This document shows positions 43,097 to 54,994 of a DNA stretch of 64,000 bases, one piece after another. This stretch comes from Enterobacter sp. CC120223-11. GTDB taxonomy: Bacteria > Pseudomonadota > Gammaproteobacteria > Enterobacterales > Enterobacteriaceae. Made by a program: the position numbers and the translations under genes. Numbering within the stretch: the stretch's first letter is position 1; each line of letters starts with the position of its first letter. The stretch is taken from the NCBI RefSeq assembly GCF_900215375.1, contig NZ_OBEF01000002.1:124001-188000 (forward strand), given 5' to 3'. The notes beneath the pieces are model-generated. The model made no database searches and was not told the DNA's origin. It was given only the letters and a program-made list of their open reading frames with translations.

Positions 43097-43654
43097 GTGA
43101 CAACACAGCCCATTTTTCTGATTGGTGCCCGCGGGTGCGGTAAAACGACGGTGGGGCAAAAGCTCGCCGAAGCCTGCCAGTGTGCGTTTATCGACACCGA
43201 TTTAATCCTTCAGCAGCGTGCGAAGAAAACCATCGCTGATATCGTGGCGAAAGAGGGCTGGCCCGCGTTTCGCGCGCTTGAGACTCGCACGCTACAATCA
43301 GTCGCCGCGCCTGACTCGATAATTGCTACCGGCGGCGGCATTATCCTTGCTCCAGTTAACCGTGAATTTTTGCGTGAAAACGGCATTGTGATTTATCTGA
43401 AAGCGCCTGTATCAGTGCTGGCGGGGCGTCTCGAAGCCTTCCCCGAAGCGTCTCAGCGCCCGACGTTGACCGGCAAACCGATCAGTGAAGAAGTGCGCGA
43501 GATCCTTACCCAGCGTGATGCGCTCTACCGGGAAACCGCCCATCATGTGGTGGACGCGGCCTGTGAGCCCGACGAAGTGGTGGCGCAAATTCAGCGCGCC
43601 CTCGCCGCTGCCCACACATCAGTCCAGCCTTTAAAATCAGCAACCGCTGGCTAA
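43097..43654 (+). CDS. aroL: Shikimate kinase II
   Basis: 185 residues, about ten longer than E. coli at the C-terminus. GTG start with AGGGGGAACTCA before it. Walker A GARGCGKTTVG (about 10-20), shikimate-binding FIDTDLIL, GGGI in ATGGGIIL, and the lid Arg region QRPTLTGK. Phosphorylates shikimate in aromatic amino-acid synthesis. yaiA follows, as in the E. coli aroL-yaiA-aroM unit. Confidence 0.96.
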   Translation: MTTQPIFLIGARGCGKTTVGQKLAEACQCAFIDTDLILQQRAKKTIADIVAKEGWPAFRALETRTLQSVAAPDSIIATGGGIILAPVNREFLRENGIVIYLKAPVSVLAGRLEAFPEASQRPTLTGKPISEEVREILTQRDALYRETAHHVVDAACEPDEVVAQIQRALAAAHTSVQPLKSATAG

Positions 43655-43693
43655 CGCCTATACTTAAGGCTCTGAACCGAAAGAGGAAGAGCT

Positions 43694-43885
43694 ATGCCGT
43701 CCAACCCCCCTTATCCACGAGAAGCCCGCGTTGTGGCCGTCGAAAAAGGCGAGCCGAGCCAGTCGGTGACCTGGTATGAGTTGCGCGCCGACCACCCTAA
43801 GCCCGACTCGCTTATCAGCGAACATCCCACCCAGGCCGAGGCGCTCGATGCCAAACGGCGTTATGAAGATCCTGGCAAGTCCTGA
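43694..43885 (+). CDS. yaiA: Small protein YaiA
   Basis: 63 residues, soluble, with the YaiA pattern ([45 protein letters not shown]). Ribosome site AGAGGAAGAGCT. It lies 39 bases after aroL, probably co-transcribed. Function unknown. Confidence 0.93.
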   Translation: MPSNPPYPREARVVAVEKGEPSQSVTWYELRADHPKPDSLISEHPTQAEALDAKRRYEDPGKS

Positions 43886-43906
43886 TGCCGGGATAATTGT
43901 TGCGCA

Positions 43907-43927
43907 ACGCCCGCCGCGCGCGGGCGT
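43907..43927 (+). other. GC-rich stem-loop after yaiA
   Basis: ACGCCCGC (43907-43914), loop CGCGC, GCGGGCGT (43920-43927), 21 bases after the yaiA stop; no T-run, so only a possible transcription end. Confidence 0.45.
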
Positions 43928-43982
43928 AAATCACACTTTTCAGCTAAACTGGATGTTAATAAAAAGTTAAGCTCTGGATAAT

Positions 43983-44010
43983 GCTGGAGTGAGCTGGAGC
44001 GAGCTGGAAT
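43983..44010 (+). repeat. Short tandem repeat before aroM
   Basis: Three imperfect 10-base units of GCTGGAGTGA / GCTGGAGCGA / GCTGGAATCT in the 252-base yaiA-aroM gap. Purpose unknown; may be chance. Confidence 0.4.
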
Positions 44011-44137
44011 CTTTACAAACAGCCCCGGAATGAAGCTGCTACGCTTCTGAACGGTTGTTTTTAAGCCATCCAGGGGGCTGTCAGTCAGCAGTAAGCCTGT
44101 ATCGAAGCAGTGGTTGTCGTAATAAAAGGGTCATAAC

Positions 44138-44815
44138 ATGAGTGCGACTTTGGCGATTCTTACCATCGGTGTGGTTCCGTTGCGTGAGGTGTTGCCGCTA
44201 TTAACGGAGCACATCAGGGAAGATCAGATTACCCACGTCAGTTTACTGGGGAAAATGACGCGTGAAGCGGTCATGGAGGAGTATGCCGCCGCTCCCGGCG
44301 AAGATATTCTTATCGCTCTGCTGAACGATAACCAACTGGCAGAGCTCTCCCGGGCGAAGGTCGAGCGCGACCTGCAGTCGGTGGTGGAGGTGCTGGATAA
44401 TCAGGATTACGACGTGATCCTTCTGATGAGCACCGCGCCGATCGCAGGCCTGGTCGCCCGCAATGCCATTCTTATCGAACCTCAGCGCATCATCCCGCCG
44501 CTGGTCAGCTCCATCGTGGATGGTCACCAGGTGGGCGTGATTGTCCCCATTCCGGAATTAATGAGCACCCAACGCAGCAAATGGCAGGCGTTGCAGAACT
44601 CGCCACACTACGCGCTGGCAAACCCCATTCACGGCTCAGCGGATGAACTTATCACCGCCGGGCAGCAGCTGATCGGTCGTGGAGCGGATGTACTGATGCT
44701 CGACTGCCTGGGCTTCCATCAGCGGCATCGCGATCTGCTCCAGAAAGCGCTGGGTGTTCCGGTATTGTTGTCGAATGTGCTGGTGGCGAGGCTCGCGGCG
44801 GAGCTGCTGGTCTGA
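44138..44815 (+). CDS. aroM: AroM family protein
   Basis: 225 residues, the E. coli length. Single soluble domain ([54 protein letters not shown]), an Asp/Glu racemase-like pattern. Linked to aroL by TyrR control in E. coli; biochemical role unknown. The 252-base gap to yaiA is longer than within an ordinary operon. Confidence 0.95.
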   Translation: MSATLAILTIGVVPLREVLPLLTEHIREDQITHVSLLGKMTREAVMEEYAAAPGEDILIALLNDNQLAELSRAKVERDLQSVVEVLDNQDYDVILLMSTAPIAGLVARNAILIEPQRIIPPLVSSIVDGHQVGVIVPIPELMSTQRSKWQALQNSPHYALANPIHGSADELITAGQQLIGRGADVLMLDCLGFHQRHRDLLQKALGVPVLLSNVLVARLAAELLV

Positions 44816-44826
44816 GCTGATTTTTT

Positions 44827-44848
44827 GCGTGACAGCCTGCTGTCACGC
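44827..44848. repeat. Perfect inverted repeat between aroM and ppnP
   Basis: GCGTGACAG, loop of four, CTGTCACGC. It lies 11 bases after the aroM stop, with T6 before and no T-run after it, so it is not a classical + strand terminator. It may be an operator or processing site. Confidence 0.45.
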
Positions 44849-44896
44849 CCCCTATATTGGATTGGTACACAACAACGACACCAATAAGGGCCAGTT

Positions 44897-45181
44897 ATGC
44901 TCCAAAGCAATGAATACTTTGACGGGAAAGTGAAGTCCATCGGGTTTACCAGCAGCAGCACCGGTCGTGCCAGCGTCGGCGTGATGCTGGAAGGGGAATA
45001 CACCTTTGGAACGGCGCAGGCTGAAGAGATGACCGTCGTGAGCGGAGCGCTGCACGTGCTGCTGCCGGGTGAAACAGAATGGAAAACCTACGTTGCAGGC
45101 CAGGTGTTTAACGTGCCGGGCCACAGCGAGTTCCACCTTCAGGTCGCTGAACCGACTTCTTACCTCTGCCGCTATCTGTAA
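44897..45181 (+). CDS. ppnP: Pyrimidine/purine nucleoside phosphorylase PpnP
   Basis: 94 residues (YaiE, DUF1255), single cupin-like domain ([34 protein letters not shown]). Splits nucleosides with phosphate. Ribosome site AAGGGCCAGTT. Confidence 0.94.
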   Translation: MLQSNEYFDGKVKSIGFTSSSTGRASVGVMLEGEYTFGTAQAEEMTVVSGALHVLLPGETEWKTYVAGQVFNVPGHSEFHLQVAEPTSYLCRYL

Positions 45182-45200
45182 CTGCTTTCTTTAAGTAATG

Positions 45201-45233
45201 CGCCTTCCGGTCTGCACAGGAAGGCGTTTGTTT
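45201..45233. terminator. Terminator between convergent ppnP and rdgC
   Basis: CGCCTTCC (45201-45208), 10-base loop, GGAAGGCG (45219-45226), then TTTGTTT on the + strand, 19 bases after the ppnP stop. Confidence 0.75.
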
Positions 45234-46143
45234 AGCGCTGGGCTTCGCCGCCCAGACCTTCCACCAGTTGCGCCACCAGCGCCGCCAGTTCACCGGTCAT
45301 CAGGATAAAGTCGGCGTCGAAACGCTGGTCGTAGTTTTCTCGCTCAATATCCTGGTTCTGATCGCGCAGCTCGTCGCAGAACTTCAGACGCTTGATAGAG
45401 GCGTCGTCGCAGATCATAAACTGAATGCGCTGCTGCCAGTCGAGGGCCAGTTTGGTCACCACTTTTCCGGCTTCGATATGCACCGCGATCTCATCGCTCA
45501 CCAGATCCTGCTTCTTCGCGCGGATCACGCCGCCGTCTTCGAGGATCGCCTTGAGTTCAGCTTCGTCCAGCAGCTGGAAGCCCTGCGCCACGTTGCCGGA
45601 GCGAACCCACTCGGTCAGCGTCAGCTCAATCGGGTTTTCCAGCGCCAGCGGCACAACCGGCAGCGAGCCGAGGGTTTTACGCAGCAGGGCGAGGGTATCT
45701 TCGCCCTTTTTCGCGCTGGCACAGTCCACCATGATCAAACCGTTGACGGTATCGATCCACAGCATTGTCTGGCTGAAGCGGCTGAAGGCGCGAGGCAGCA
45801 GAGAGTGCAGCACTTCATCCTTCAGGGAGTCTTTTTCGGTTTTCTTCAGCTTGCGGCCCTGATCGGCTTCGAGCTTGAGGATCTTCGCTTCCAGCGCCTG
45901 CTTCACGACCGGGGCAGGCAGAATTTTCTGTTCGTAACGGGCGCAGATCAGGATCTGGCCGTTGGCTTCGTGGGTGAAAGCGTCGCTGTGCGAACCCATC
46001 GGCGGAACCCAGCCGGTTTTAGCCATGTCCTGGCTTCCGCAGGGAGTGAACGCCAGCGCGGCCAGCTGTTTTTCCATCTCATCGGCGCGCAGGGAAATGT
46101 CGCGGCTAAGACGGTAAACCATTAAATTTTTGAACCACAGCAT
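45232..46143 (-). CDS. rdgC: Nucleoid/recombination-associated protein RdgC
   Basis: 303 residues from the ATG at 46143 ([15 protein letters not shown]), the E. coli start and length; an upstream in-frame ATG at 46182 is not needed. Ring-shaped DNA-binding protein that modulates RecA-driven recombination. Divergent from mak. Confidence 0.96.
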   Translation of the reverse strand: MLWFKNLMVYRLSRDISLRADEMEKQLAALAFTPCGSQDMAKTGWVPPMGSHSDAFTHEANGQILICARYEQKILPAPVVKQALEAKILKLEADQGRKLKKTEKDSLKDEVLHSLLPRAFSRFSQTMLWIDTVNGLIMVDCASAKKGEDTLALLRKTLGSLPVVPLALENPIELTLTEWVRSGNVAQGFQLLDEAELKAILEDGGVIRAKKQDLVSDEIAVHIEAGKVVTKLALDWQQRIQFMICDDASIKRLKFCDELRDQNQDIERENYDQRFDADFILMTGELAALVAQLVEGLGGEAQR

Positions 46144-46236
46144 GATAATTTCCACGGGGTTAACGTTAAATTCAGCGGGCATGATAGCGAATTGTCACTA
46201 TGCTTGCATTGTTAATCAGGCACCGGGGAGGCTTCT

Positions 46237-47142
46237 GTGCGTATAGGAATAGACTTGGGTGGTACCAAAACAGAGGTCATTGCACTCAGTGACCAGGGGG
46301 AGCAGCTGTTCCGTCATCGCCTGCCGACGCCGCGCGACGACTACCAGCAGACCATCGATACCATCGCTACTTTGGTGGCGATGGCCGAAAAAGAAACCGG
46401 GCAAACCGGCACCGTGGGGATGGGGATTCCGGGCTCGATTTCGCCTTACACCGGGGTGGTGAAAAACGCTAACTCGACCTGGCTTAACGGTCAGCCCTTC
46501 GATAAAGACTTAAGCCTGCGGCTCAATCGGGAAGTGCGTCTGGCCAACGACGCCAACTGCCTGGCCGTTTCCGAGGCGATTGACGGCGCGGCGGCCGGAG
46601 CGCAAACCGTCTTCGCGGTCATTATCGGCACCGGATGCGGGGCTGGCGTGGCGCTGGGCGGCAGGGCGCATATCGGCGGCAATGGTACGGCGGGCGAATG
46701 GGGACACAACCCACTGCCGTGGATGGATGAAGACGAACTGCGCTACCGTGCTGAAGTGCCGTGCTACTGCGGCAAGCAGGGCTGTATCGAGACGTTCATC
46801 TCCGGCACCGGGTTTGCCACCGATTATCACCGCCTGAGCGGTAACCCGCTCAAAGGCAGCGAAATTATGCGGTTGGTGGAGGAACAGGATGCCGTCGCGG
46901 AGCTGGCACTCAATCGCTATGAGCTGCGGTTGGCGAAGTCGCTGGCCCACGTGGTGAATATTCTGGACCCGGACGTAATAGTGCTCGGCGGCGGTATGAG
47001 CAATGTGGAACGGCTCTACAAAACCGTGCCGGATTTAGTAAAGCATTTTGTCTTTGGCGGCGAATGTGAAACGCCGATCCGCAAGGCGGTACACGGCGAT
47101 TCAAGCGGCGTTCGCGGTGCTGCATGGCTGTGGCCGCTGTAA
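46237..47142 (+). CDS. mak: Fructokinase Mak (ROK family)
   Basis: 301 residues, GTG start with GGGGAGGCTTCT before it. Phosphate-binding [13 protein letters not shown], catalytic Asp in [10 protein letters not shown], and the ROK zinc motif around [12 protein letters not shown]. Phosphorylates fructose and mannose. Nearly identical in pattern to E. coli Mak throughout. Confidence 0.96.
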   Translation: MRIGIDLGGTKTEVIALSDQGEQLFRHRLPTPRDDYQQTIDTIATLVAMAEKETGQTGTVGMGIPGSISPYTGVVKNANSTWLNGQPFDKDLSLRLNREVRLANDANCLAVSEAIDGAAAGAQTVFAVIIGTGCGAGVALGGRAHIGGNGTAGEWGHNPLPWMDEDELRYRAEVPCYCGKQGCIETFISGTGFATDYHRLSGNPLKGSEIMRLVEEQDAVAELALNRYELRLAKSLAHVVNILDPDVIVLGGGMSNVERLYKTVPDLVKHFVFGGECETPIRKAVHGDSSGVRGAAWLWPL

Positions 47143-47151
47143 GCGCGGCCC

Positions 47152-48321
47152 TCAGCTGCTGCAAATAATCTGCGTGGTTCTCTGCTTCTTACGTGCGTAA
47201 AGAAGCAGGGAAGACATCGCCAGGAAAGAGAGCAGTGCGGCAGGGAGCGTGACGTAATTGTACGTGAACCCTGCCGTCAGCATCATCCCACCGCAGTAAG
47301 CCCCGATCGCACTCCCCAGATTAAAGGCAATCTGCCCTCCCGCGGCTCCCAGCATTTCGCCGCCTTTGGCATTCTGCAGCAGCAGAATTTGCAGCGGCGC
47401 GGAAAGGGCGAACAGCCCGGCGCAGCAGACAAAAGCGAAGCCCAGAGACATGAGCGGCGATCCGGCAAAGAAGAACAGCGCCAGCAGCGCGATGACAATC
47501 ACCAGGTCGGTCACCACCGCAATGCTGAGCGGTGAGCACTTGCCGGACAAGCGCGCGCTTAACAGGTTACCGGACACCATGCCCAGCCCGGCGAGCATCA
47601 TAATGAGCGTGATGCTGCCTGCCGAAAACCCGGACACCGACATCATAAACGGCTTGATGTAACTGAACCACGCGAAGACGCCCGCATTACCGAACATGGT
47701 CGCGGCAAAGATAAGCCAGGGCTCCGGGAGGCGGAGAAAGTGGAATTGCTCCCGCAGTTTTCGCTTTGCGTTATCGGCAATATTCGGGATCCAGAGCAGC
47801 ACGGAAACCAGTACGGCCACGTCGAATACGGTTATCAGCAAAAACGTGTAGCGCCAGCTGAAGGTCTGGCTGAGCCATGTCCCGAGCGGCACGCCGAGCA
47901 GGTTCGCCACGGTCATGCCCGAAATCATTCCGGCGACGGCCGCTGTCACTTTTCCCGGAGGGGCAAGTTTCGAAAGGATAATCGCCCCGACGCCAAAAAA
48001 GGCACCGTGTGGGAAGCCGGACAGCAGCCTCGCTATCGCCAGCATCACATAAGACGACGACAGCATAAACAGTGCGTTACCCGCCACGCACAGCGCCACC
48101 AGAAACAGCATGATGTGCTTGAGTGAAAAGTGATTAGAGACCAGAGCGATAATCGGTGCGCCGATAACGACGCCCAGCGCATACCAGGAGATCATGTGCC
48201 CGGCGGCGGGAATGCTGAGGCCCGCATCATGAGAGAGTTCAGTGAGTACACCCATGATGCCGAACTCGGCCATGCCTAAACCGAAGGTGCCTAACGCTAA
48301 CGATAAAATGACTTTTTTCAT
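47152..48321 (-). CDS. araJ: MFS transporter AraJ
   Basis: 389 residues from ATG 48321 (MKKVILSLALGTFGLGMAEFG), the E. coli start; the frame is open upstream to 48432 without support. Twelve membrane helices, with MFS blocks FPHGAFFGVGAI and NAGVFAWFSYIKPFM. Family: sugar/drug exporters; in E. coli arabinose-induced with no known need. Convergent with mak, 9 bases between stops. Confidence 0.95.
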   Translation of the reverse strand: MKKVILSLALGTFGLGMAEFGIMGVLTELSHDAGLSIPAAGHMISWYALGVVIGAPIIALVSNHFSLKHIMLFLVALCVAGNALFMLSSSYVMLAIARLLSGFPHGAFFGVGAIILSKLAPPGKVTAAVAGMISGMTVANLLGVPLGTWLSQTFSWRYTFLLITVFDVAVLVSVLLWIPNIADNAKRKLREQFHFLRLPEPWLIFAATMFGNAGVFAWFSYIKPFMMSVSGFSAGSITLIMMLAGLGMVSGNLLSARLSGKCSPLSIAVVTDLVIVIALLALFFFAGSPLMSLGFAFVCCAGLFALSAPLQILLLQNAKGGEMLGAAGGQIAFNLGSAIGAYCGGMMLTAGFTYNYVTLPAALLSFLAMSSLLLYARKKQRTTQIICSS

Positions 48322-48447
48322 ACCGATCCGTTGCAAAAGGGAGATGCCCTGAACGTCATGCCGCGAAGAAACGCCCAGCTTGCGGTAAACAGGGCGCGAA
48401 AGCCAATCGCTTATTCTTCTTTCTCTATTCACAATCCTGCTGCGCGA

Positions 48448-51400
48448 TTACTCCACCGCGAAGGTTTTATCGAGGCGACTGTATCCCAGACCATTAATTT
48501 TTTTCACTTTAATCTGCACCGGGATCCGCTCCTTCATCGCCTCAACATGGCTGATTACGCCGATGACTTTCCCGCTGGCATTCAGTGCATCGAGGGCGTC
48601 GAGCGCGGTATCCAGCGTTTCGCTGTCCAGCGTGCCAAAGCCTTCGTCAAGGAACAGTGAATCAATGCGTGTCTTGTGACTCACCAGATCGGAGAGCGCC
48701 AGCGCCAGCGCCAGGCTCACGAGGAAACTTTCCCCACCCGAGAGCGTACGGGTGTCGCGCACCGCGTCGGCCTGCCAGGTGTCCATCACCTCCAGCTCCA
48801 GCGCTTCGCTGACTTTGCGCTTCAGCAGATAGCGACCATGCAGGCGACTGAGCTGCTCGTTCGCCAGCCAGACAAGATTATCGAGCGTCAGGCCCTGGGC
48901 GAACTTGCGGAACTTGTCGCCTTCCTTAGAGCCGATAAGCTGATTCAGCCAGCCCCAGTCTTCGAGGGTTTGCGCGGCGGCCTGGATCTGCGCCATCAGC
49001 GACTGCTGCTGCTGGCGACTGTCAGCGTCCTGCTTCAGCTGCTGACGAATTTCACCCTGCGCGGTGCTGTTTTCCCGCAGCTGCTGAGCGAGCTGCGCCA
49101 GCGTGGTCTGCACCTGTTCACGATTTTGTGCCGCCGGTAAATCCTCTGGCCGCTGCTGCTGATGGGCCGTCAACGCACTTTGTGCCTGAGCGGCCAGCGC
49201 CTGCTGCTGCGTGAGCTGATTTTCAAGCTGCTGTTTTAGCTGCTCCAGTCTCTGGCGCGTTTCATCGTCAAGCAGAGCGCTCAGGAACGCCTGCTGGTCA
49301 GCAAACTGACTGGCAGCCAGCGCGGCATCAAAGTCTTTTTTCGCCTCTGCCAGGCGTTCGCGCAGCTGAGTTTCCTGCTGTTGCAGCGTCTGCCACTGGC
49401 TTTCCAGCGAAACGCAGTCGTGATGCACCTGCTGCCAGCCCTCGAGGGTGACTGACTCGCTCTCTTTCTGTTCAACAGGCGGCAGCGTCTCCAGCACTGG
49501 CTGAAGGTTTGACAATTTCTGAGCAACGGCCTGTTGCAGGTCGCTCTGCGCCTGCCACTGCTGATTTTCAGTTTCGCGCGCGTGCAACCACGCTGTTTCT
49601 TCGCCGGCCTCTGGCTGAGACAGGCTGAACGCGGCGAGGGCCTGATTCAGCGCCAACAGGCGCGATTTCGCTTCCTGCTCCAGAGCGCTGCGCTGCGCGT
49701 TCAGGGCGTGTATCTGACGCTCCAGGTTTAACCGTTGGCTGTGCTGATAGAGCTGCTGCCCGGCGTTTTCCTGCTCGTTCAGCCAGCCGCTGATATCCTC
49801 TTCCGGCGACAGGGAAATCTGCAGGCCGTCGACGGTCGTTTGCCATTGCGAGGTGAGCGCTTGCTCCTGCCCGGCGATCGACTGCAGCTCGGTTTTTTCC
49901 GCGAGCAGCTGTTTAATCAGTGCGTCGAGCTGACCTTTCAGGCTCGCACCGGTTTCGCGGATCTGATTGACCTCTTTTTCCAGCGCGTCGCGGCGGGCTT
50001 CGTTCACACCCGGTTTGAGCGCCTGATATTCCGCCACCGCCGGGTGCTCCGTTGAACCACAGAGCGGGCAAGGTGCGCCGGGCTGCAAGCGGGCGCGCTC
50101 ATCGGTGAGTTTCGCGATGATTTTTTCCTGCTCGCACAGGGTTTTAACATCGTTAAACTGCTGAAGCTTGTCTTTGTACTGTTGGCGACGAGCGGCAAGA
50201 TCCGCTTCGCCTTTTTCAATCTCCTGCTGACGCTGCACGACAAGAGGTTGCAGCTGCTGTCGGCGTTGGCTGAACGGGCGGAACTGGCCCTGCAGGGCGT
50301 TCAGCTGCTGACGCAGTGGACGCAGGCGCTGATGCTGTTCCAGGGCGGCGATAACGGCGGTTTCATCCAGCGTCAGCCCGGATGGCGGCAGGGCGTTGTG
50401 TTGCTGCGTGAGTCCGTTTTCACGCTGAATGAGTTCATTTAGCTGCGCCGAATCGCGCGCCTGCTGGCTGAAGGTGGCGCGCCATCCGGCCAGTTCGCTT
50501 GACCAGTGGCGGTAGCGTTCGTTGGCGAGCAGCCAGTCGGCGAGGGTTTTCCGTTTGTCGTTCAGTTCGCGATGCTGACGTTCGGCGCTCAGACGCAAAC
50601 GCCCGCGTAGTGCGATCTGCGCCTGTAAGCGAGTATTTACTTCTTCTGCCTGCTGATGCGTTTGCGTGAGCGACGTCTGGCTGTCCTGATAACGAACCCA
50701 CAGCGGCTTCAGCCTGTCGGCGGGCTGGGCCTGGGCGAGTGCGCTGAGCTGAGGCTGAGCGGCATTCAGCGCCTCCTGCGCCGCAGCCAGCGCTGTTTGT
50801 GAGCGCAGCTGCGAGTCCTGCATTTCGGCTTCACGCATCAGCCACTGCTGCCAGAGCTGCACGCGCTGCTGCTCCGTCTGCTGCTGCTTTTCTGCGTCAG
50901 TGAGCGCCTGCAAACGTTGCTGCAACCCCTGCTGCTGTTCGTCCGTCAGCAAAACCATGCCCGAGGCCTGCGCCTGAAACTTCTCCAGTTCGGTTCGGGC
51001 TTCTTTATGCTTCTCGAACACCCGGGCCGAAATCTGTCCGTAAATTTCGGTGCCGGTCAGCTCTTCCAGCAGCTCGGCTCGCTCTTTGGGTTTGGCATTG
51101 AGGAAGGCGGCAAACTGGCCCTGGGAAAGCATCATCGAGCGGGTAAAGCGGCCATAGTCGAGGCCGGTGAGCGAGGCGGTTAAGTCCAGCTTATCTTTGA
51201 CTTTCTCGGCGAGGATTTCCCCGTCATCGCAGCGGGCTAACTCCACGCGCGGGGCCTGGAGATTGCCGTCCGGCTGGTTGCGGGCGCGGTTCTGGCTCCA
51301 GAAGGCGCGGTAGGCCACGCCTTTGACTTCAAACTCCACTTCCGCCAGACATTCGGCGGTGTCGCGGGTCATCAGGTCGTTTTGTGATTGCGACAGCGTG

Positions 51401-51585
51401 CTCAGGCGCGGCGTTTCGTGGTACAGCGCCAGACAAATGGCGTCCAGCAGCGTGGTTTTGCCCGCGCCCGTTGGCCCGGTAATGGCGAACAGGCCGTTGC
51501 TGGCGAAGGGTTCGGCGCTGAAATCAATCTTCCACTCGCCCTTCAGGGAGTTGAGGTTTTTCAGCCGTAGGCTCAGGATTTTCAT
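48448..51585 (-). CDS. sbcC: Exonuclease subunit SbcC
   Basis: 1045 residues (E. coli 1048). SMC-like: Walker [15 protein letters not shown] at the N-terminus, two long Gln/Leu-rich coiled coils, the zinc hook [10 protein letters not shown] at about residue 500, and at the C-terminus signature [19 protein letters not shown] with Walker [12 protein letters not shown]. With SbcD it cleaves hairpins and palindromes and processes protein-blocked ends. The start overlaps the sbcD stop (ATGA). Confidence 0.97.
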   Translation of the reverse strand: MKILSLRLKNLNSLKGEWKIDFSAEPFASNGLFAITGPTGAGKTTLLDAICLALYHETPRLSTLSQSQNDLMTRDTAECLAEVEFEVKGVAYRAFWSQNRARNQPDGNLQAPRVELARCDDGEILAEKVKDKLDLTASLTGLDYGRFTRSMMLSQGQFAAFLNAKPKERAELLEELTGTEIYGQISARVFEKHKEARTELEKFQAQASGMVLLTDEQQQGLQQRLQALTDAEKQQQTEQQRVQLWQQWLMREAEMQDSQLRSQTALAAAQEALNAAQPQLSALAQAQPADRLKPLWVRYQDSQTSLTQTHQQAEEVNTRLQAQIALRGRLRLSAERQHRELNDKRKTLADWLLANERYRHWSSELAGWRATFSQQARDSAQLNELIQRENGLTQQHNALPPSGLTLDETAVIAALEQHQRLRPLRQQLNALQGQFRPFSQRRQQLQPLVVQRQQEIEKGEADLAARRQQYKDKLQQFNDVKTLCEQEKIIAKLTDERARLQPGAPCPLCGSTEHPAVAEYQALKPGVNEARRDALEKEVNQIRETGASLKGQLDALIKQLLAEKTELQSIAGQEQALTSQWQTTVDGLQISLSPEEDISGWLNEQENAGQQLYQHSQRLNLERQIHALNAQRSALEQEAKSRLLALNQALAAFSLSQPEAGEETAWLHARETENQQWQAQSDLQQAVAQKLSNLQPVLETLPPVEQKESESVTLEGWQQVHHDCVSLESQWQTLQQQETQLRERLAEAKKDFDAALAASQFADQQAFLSALLDDETRQRLEQLKQQLENQLTQQQALAAQAQSALTAHQQQRPEDLPAAQNREQVQTTLAQLAQQLRENSTAQGEIRQQLKQDADSRQQQQSLMAQIQAAAQTLEDWGWLNQLIGSKEGDKFRKFAQGLTLDNLVWLANEQLSRLHGRYLLKRKVSEALELEVMDTWQADAVRDTRTLSGGESFLVSLALALALSDLVSHKTRIDSLFLDEGFGTLDSETLDTALDALDALNASGKVIGVISHVEAMKERIPVQIKVKKINGLGYSRLDKTFAVE

Positions 51586-52784
51586 GGCTGTTCCTCCCCG
51601 GAAAGGGTACTCAGGGTTTCTGCAAAGAGTTGATGGAGGCGCTGCGCCTGCGGGGGTTCCATCTCTTCCAGCGCCAGACGACGCTCAAAGACTTCTTCCA
51701 CTTTCAGCTCGCTCAGGGTTTCACGGTGCTCAGTAGCCAGAACGCGCTCGCGCTGTTCGCGACTGCGGCGCACCAGCAGGACTTCGACGGGTAAATCATC
51801 GGTCAGCGCCTGGATTTTGCGCTGAATGTCGTGCAGGTATTCGTCGCTGGTGATTTCGATATCGAGCCAGACCGGAGAGGCGGAATCTGCGTCGCGCCAC
51901 TGTTCCAGCTGCTGGCTGATAGCGGCGAAATCGCCTTTCAGCACGGCAAGTTTCTGCGTGACGGGCACCTCAAGCGGCTCCACGTTTTCCAGTTTGCCTT
52001 CGCGGAAGCTCACCAAATTGACGGTTTTTGCCTTGCCGGTTTCATCAAAGCTCAGGGAGATCGGCGAGCCGCAGTAGCGAATGTGCTCCGTGCCGCCGAT
52101 TTTCTGCGCGCGGTGAATGTGGCCGAGGGCGATGTAATCGACAGGCGGGAAGTTCTGCGCCGGGAAGGCGTCGAGGGTGCCGATATAAATGTCACGCACC
52201 GCGTCACTTTTGCTGGCGCCGACGGTGGTCAGATGGCCGCTGGCGATGATCGGCAACGGGCGTTCACCACGAATATCGCACGCCTGCTGAAACTGCTGCT
52301 GGTAATAATCGGTGATGGCCTGTAATAAATGCTGCTGCTTTTCGCCTGCCGAAGAACCCGCCTGGCTGACAATCACGTCGCGCGGGCGTAAAAACGGTAC
52401 CGGGCAGAGAATAGCGCCTGGCGTGCCGTCACGACGCTTCAGTTCGAAGGGCGGCGTGCCGCTGCCCGCCACGACGAAAGTGTTGAGAAAGGCCAGGATA
52501 TCGCGGGACTCATTCAGGGTGGCGACGGAGTCGTGATTACCCGCCAGCACCACCAACTGGCAGCCGGTTTGCTGGAGCTTTACCACAAAACGGTTATAGA
52601 TCTCGCGCGCGTAGCTCGGCGGCGAACCGGTATCGAAGATGTCGCCCGCCACGATAATGGCATCCACCTCTTGTGCCTGCGCCGTCTCCAGCAGCCAGTC
52701 GAGAAAAGCTTCGTGCTCGGCGGCACGGCTTTTGCTGTAAAAGTTCTGGCCGAGGTGCCAGTCAGAGGTATGAAGGAGGCGCAT
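51582..52784 (-). CDS. sbcD: Exonuclease subunit SbcD (nuclease)
   Basis: 400 residues, the E. coli length. Metallophosphoesterase motifs: HTSDWHLGQ (Asp8, His10), [20 protein letters not shown] and ALGHIHRAQ. Mre11-like nuclease working with the SbcC ATPase. First gene of sbcDC; divergent from phoB. Confidence 0.97.
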   Translation of the reverse strand: MRLLHTSDWHLGQNFYSKSRAAEHEAFLDWLLETAQAQEVDAIIVAGDIFDTGSPPSYAREIYNRFVVKLQQTGCQLVVLAGNHDSVATLNESRDILAFLNTFVVAGSGTPPFELKRRDGTPGAILCPVPFLRPRDVIVSQAGSSAGEKQQHLLQAITDYYQQQFQQACDIRGERPLPIIASGHLTTVGASKSDAVRDIYIGTLDAFPAQNFPPVDYIALGHIHRAQKIGGTEHIRYCGSPISLSFDETGKAKTVNLVSFREGKLENVEPLEVPVTQKLAVLKGDFAAISQQLEQWRDADSASPVWLDIEITSDEYLHDIQRKIQALTDDLPVEVLLVRRSREQRERVLATEHRETLSELKVEEVFERRLALEEMEPPQAQRLHQLFAETLSTLSGEEQP

Positions 52785-52880
52785 ATTCAGTCCATGGCAG
52801 GAAAGCGAGGCAGCAAGTATAAACTTTTAGTGATTACAGGGCGATGCCCGTACCCGTTAGGTGTCATAATCGAAAAAACG

Positions 52881-52909
52881 CTATCATAAATCTGTCATAA
52901 ATCTGACGC
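52881..52909 (+). promoter_or_regulatory. Pho box of phoB
   Basis: CTATCATAAATCTGTCATAAATCTGACGC: three CTGTCAT-like repeats every 11 bases, practically the E. coli phoB promoter. PhoB binds here to activate its own operon. The phoB start is 48 bases downstream. Confidence 0.92.
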
Positions 52910-52957
52910 ATACTAGCGCCGCATTGCATACATATGACTAATAACACGGGACAAATA

Positions 52958-53647
52958 ATGGCGAGACGTATTCTGGTCGTTGAAGATGAAGCCCCCATTC
53001 GCGAGATGGTGTGCTTCGTCCTTGAGCAAAATGGCTTTCAGCCTGTTGAAGCCGAAGATTTTGACAGTGCCGTGAATCAGCTCAACGAACCGTGGCCTGA
53101 TCTGGTTCTGCTGGACTGGATGCTGCCGGGTGGCTCGGGGATCCAGTTCATCAAACACCTCAAGCGCGAGGCGTTAACGCGCGATATCCCTGTGGTCATG
53201 CTGACCGCGCGTGGCGAAGAAGAAGACCGCGTGCGTGGCCTGGAAACGGGCGCGGATGATTACATCACTAAGCCTTTCTCGCCGAAAGAGCTGGTGGCAC
53301 GCATCAAAGCCGTCATGCGTCGCATCTCGCCGATGGCGGTGGAAGAGGTGATTGAAATGCAGGGCCTGAGCCTCGATCCTTCGTCGCACCGCGTGATGAC
53401 CGGCGAAAACCCGCTGGATATGGGGCCAACCGAATTTAAGCTCCTGCACTTCTTTATGACGCACCCGGAGCGCGTCTACAGCCGCGAACAGCTGCTGAAC
53501 AACGTCTGGGGCACCAACGTCTATGTAGAAGACAGGACGGTGGATGTGCACATTCGCCGTCTGCGTAAAGCGCTGGAACACAGCGGTCACGATCGGATGG
53601 TACAGACCGTCCGCGGCACGGGCTACCGTTTCTCTGCCCGTTTCTGA
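52958..53647 (+). CDS. phoB: Response regulator PhoB
   Basis: 229 residues from ATG 52958 ([13 protein letters not shown]), the E. coli start. Receiver domain with Asp53 ([11 protein letters not shown]) as phospho-acceptor and Lys in [11 protein letters not shown]-terminal OmpR-type winged helix ([14 protein letters not shown]). Turns on the phosphate-starvation regulon by binding Pho boxes. In this window the regulon would include phoBR and probably olsF. Confidence 0.98.
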   Translation: MARRILVVEDEAPIREMVCFVLEQNGFQPVEAEDFDSAVNQLNEPWPDLVLLDWMLPGGSGIQFIKHLKREALTRDIPVVMLTARGEEEDRVRGLETGADDYITKPFSPKELVARIKAVMRRISPMAVEEVIEMQGLSLDPSSHRVMTGENPLDMGPTEFKLLHFFMTHPERVYSREQLLNNVWGTNVYVEDRTVDVHIRRLRKALEHSGHDRMVQTVRGTGYRFSARF

Positions 53648-53668
53648 CAATTGACTGGAGTGTGACCC

Positions 53669-54964
53669 GTGCTGGAACGGCTGTCATGGAAAAGGCTGGT
53701 TTTTGAGCTGATCCTCTGTTGTATCCCGGCCCTGATCCTCGGGGCCTTTGTCGGCCATCTGCCGTGGTTTCTGCTGGCGGCGGTCACTGGCCTGCTTGTC
53801 TGGCATTTCTGGAACTTACTTCAGCTGTCGTGGTGGCTGTGGGTGGACAGAAGCATGACGCCTCCGCCGGGAAAAGGCAGCTGGGAACCTCTGCTGTACG
53901 GTCTGCATCAGATGCAGATGCGTAATAAAAAGCGCCGTCGTGAACTGGGCAGCCTGATTAAACGTTTTCGTAGCGGTGCCGAGTCGCTGCCGGATGCGGT
54001 GGTGCTGACCACGGAAGAGGGTGCGATGTTCTGGTGTAACGGGCTTGCGCAACAGATGCTCAACCTGCGCTGGCCGGACGATAACGGCCAGAACATCCTC
54101 AACCTGCTTCGCTACCCTGAATTTTCCCGCTATCTGAAATCCCGCGATTTTTCCAAACCGCTCAATCTGGTGCTTAACACCGGGCGACATCTGGAGATCC
54201 GCGTCATGCCCTACAGCGACAAACAGCTGCTGCTGGTGGCACGAGACGTGACGCAGATGCATCAGCTGGAAGGCGCGCGGCGTAATTTCTTCGCCAACGT
54301 GAGCCACGAATTGCGCACGCCGCTGACGGTGTTACAGGGCTATCTGGAGATGATGCAGGAGCAGACGCTGGAGGGGGCACCGCGCGAAAAAGCGCTTCAC
54401 ACCATGCGTGAACAAACACAGCGGATGGAAGGGCTGGTGCGCCAGCTGTTGACGCTGTCGCGCATCGAAGCCGCGCCGCTGGCTGCGCTGAATGAACGCA
54501 TTGACGTGCCGATGATGCTGCGGGTCGTCGAGCGGGAGGCGCAAACCCTGAGTCACAAGAAGCACATTCTGCACTTTGAAATTGATGATTCGCTTCAGGT
54601 TTTGGGCAGCGAAGAGCAGCTGCGCAGCGCCATGTCGAACCTCGTGTATAACGCGGTGAATCATACGCCTGAAGGCACAGAGATTGTGGTGCGCTGGCAA
54701 TGTGTGTCGCATGGGGCAATGTTCAGCGTCGAAGATAACGGGCCAGGCATTGCACCGGAGCACATTCCGCGGCTGACCGAGCGCTTCTATCGCGTTGATA
54801 AAGCCCGTTCCCGCCAGACAGGCGGCAGCGGACTGGGGCTCGCTATCGTGAAGCATGCGGTCAATCATCACGACAGCCGCCTCGATATCGAGAGCATTCC
54901 GGGCAAAATGACGCGTTTTAGCTTCGTGCTGCCGGAACGTTTGATTGCCAGAAAAAGCGCCTGA
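53669..54964 (+). CDS. phoR: Phosphate regulon sensor kinase PhoR
   Basis: 431 residues, GTG start after GACTGGAGTGTGACCC. Two membrane helices near the N-terminus (about 10-50), a PAS domain (about 100-195), phospho-His213 in [10 protein letters not shown], and ATPase motifs [20 protein letters not shown] and [11 protein letters not shown]. Phosphorylates PhoB when phosphate is low. It follows phoB after 21 bases. Confidence 0.98.
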   Translation: MLERLSWKRLVFELILCCIPALILGAFVGHLPWFLLAAVTGLLVWHFWNLLQLSWWLWVDRSMTPPPGKGSWEPLLYGLHQMQMRNKKRRRELGSLIKRFRSGAESLPDAVVLTTEEGAMFWCNGLAQQMLNLRWPDDNGQNILNLLRYPEFSRYLKSRDFSKPLNLVLNTGRHLEIRVMPYSDKQLLLVARDVTQMHQLEGARRNFFANVSHELRTPLTVLQGYLEMMQEQTLEGAPREKALHTMREQTQRMEGLVRQLLTLSRIEAAPLAALNERIDVPMMLRVVEREAQTLSHKKHILHFEIDDSLQVLGSEEQLRSAMSNLVYNAVNHTPEGTEIVVRWQCVSHGAMFSVEDNGPGIAPEHIPRLTERFYRVDKARSRQTGGSGLGLAIVKHAVNHHDSRLDIESIPGKMTRFSFVLPERLIARKSA

Positions 54965-54994
54965 AGGTGCGGCTGTAAGCATCCGTTGACAAAG

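Noticed and set aside
45268-46125. 285-codon open frame on the + strand
   Set aside because: Antisense shadow of rdgC, a clear match to a conserved gene of the right length.
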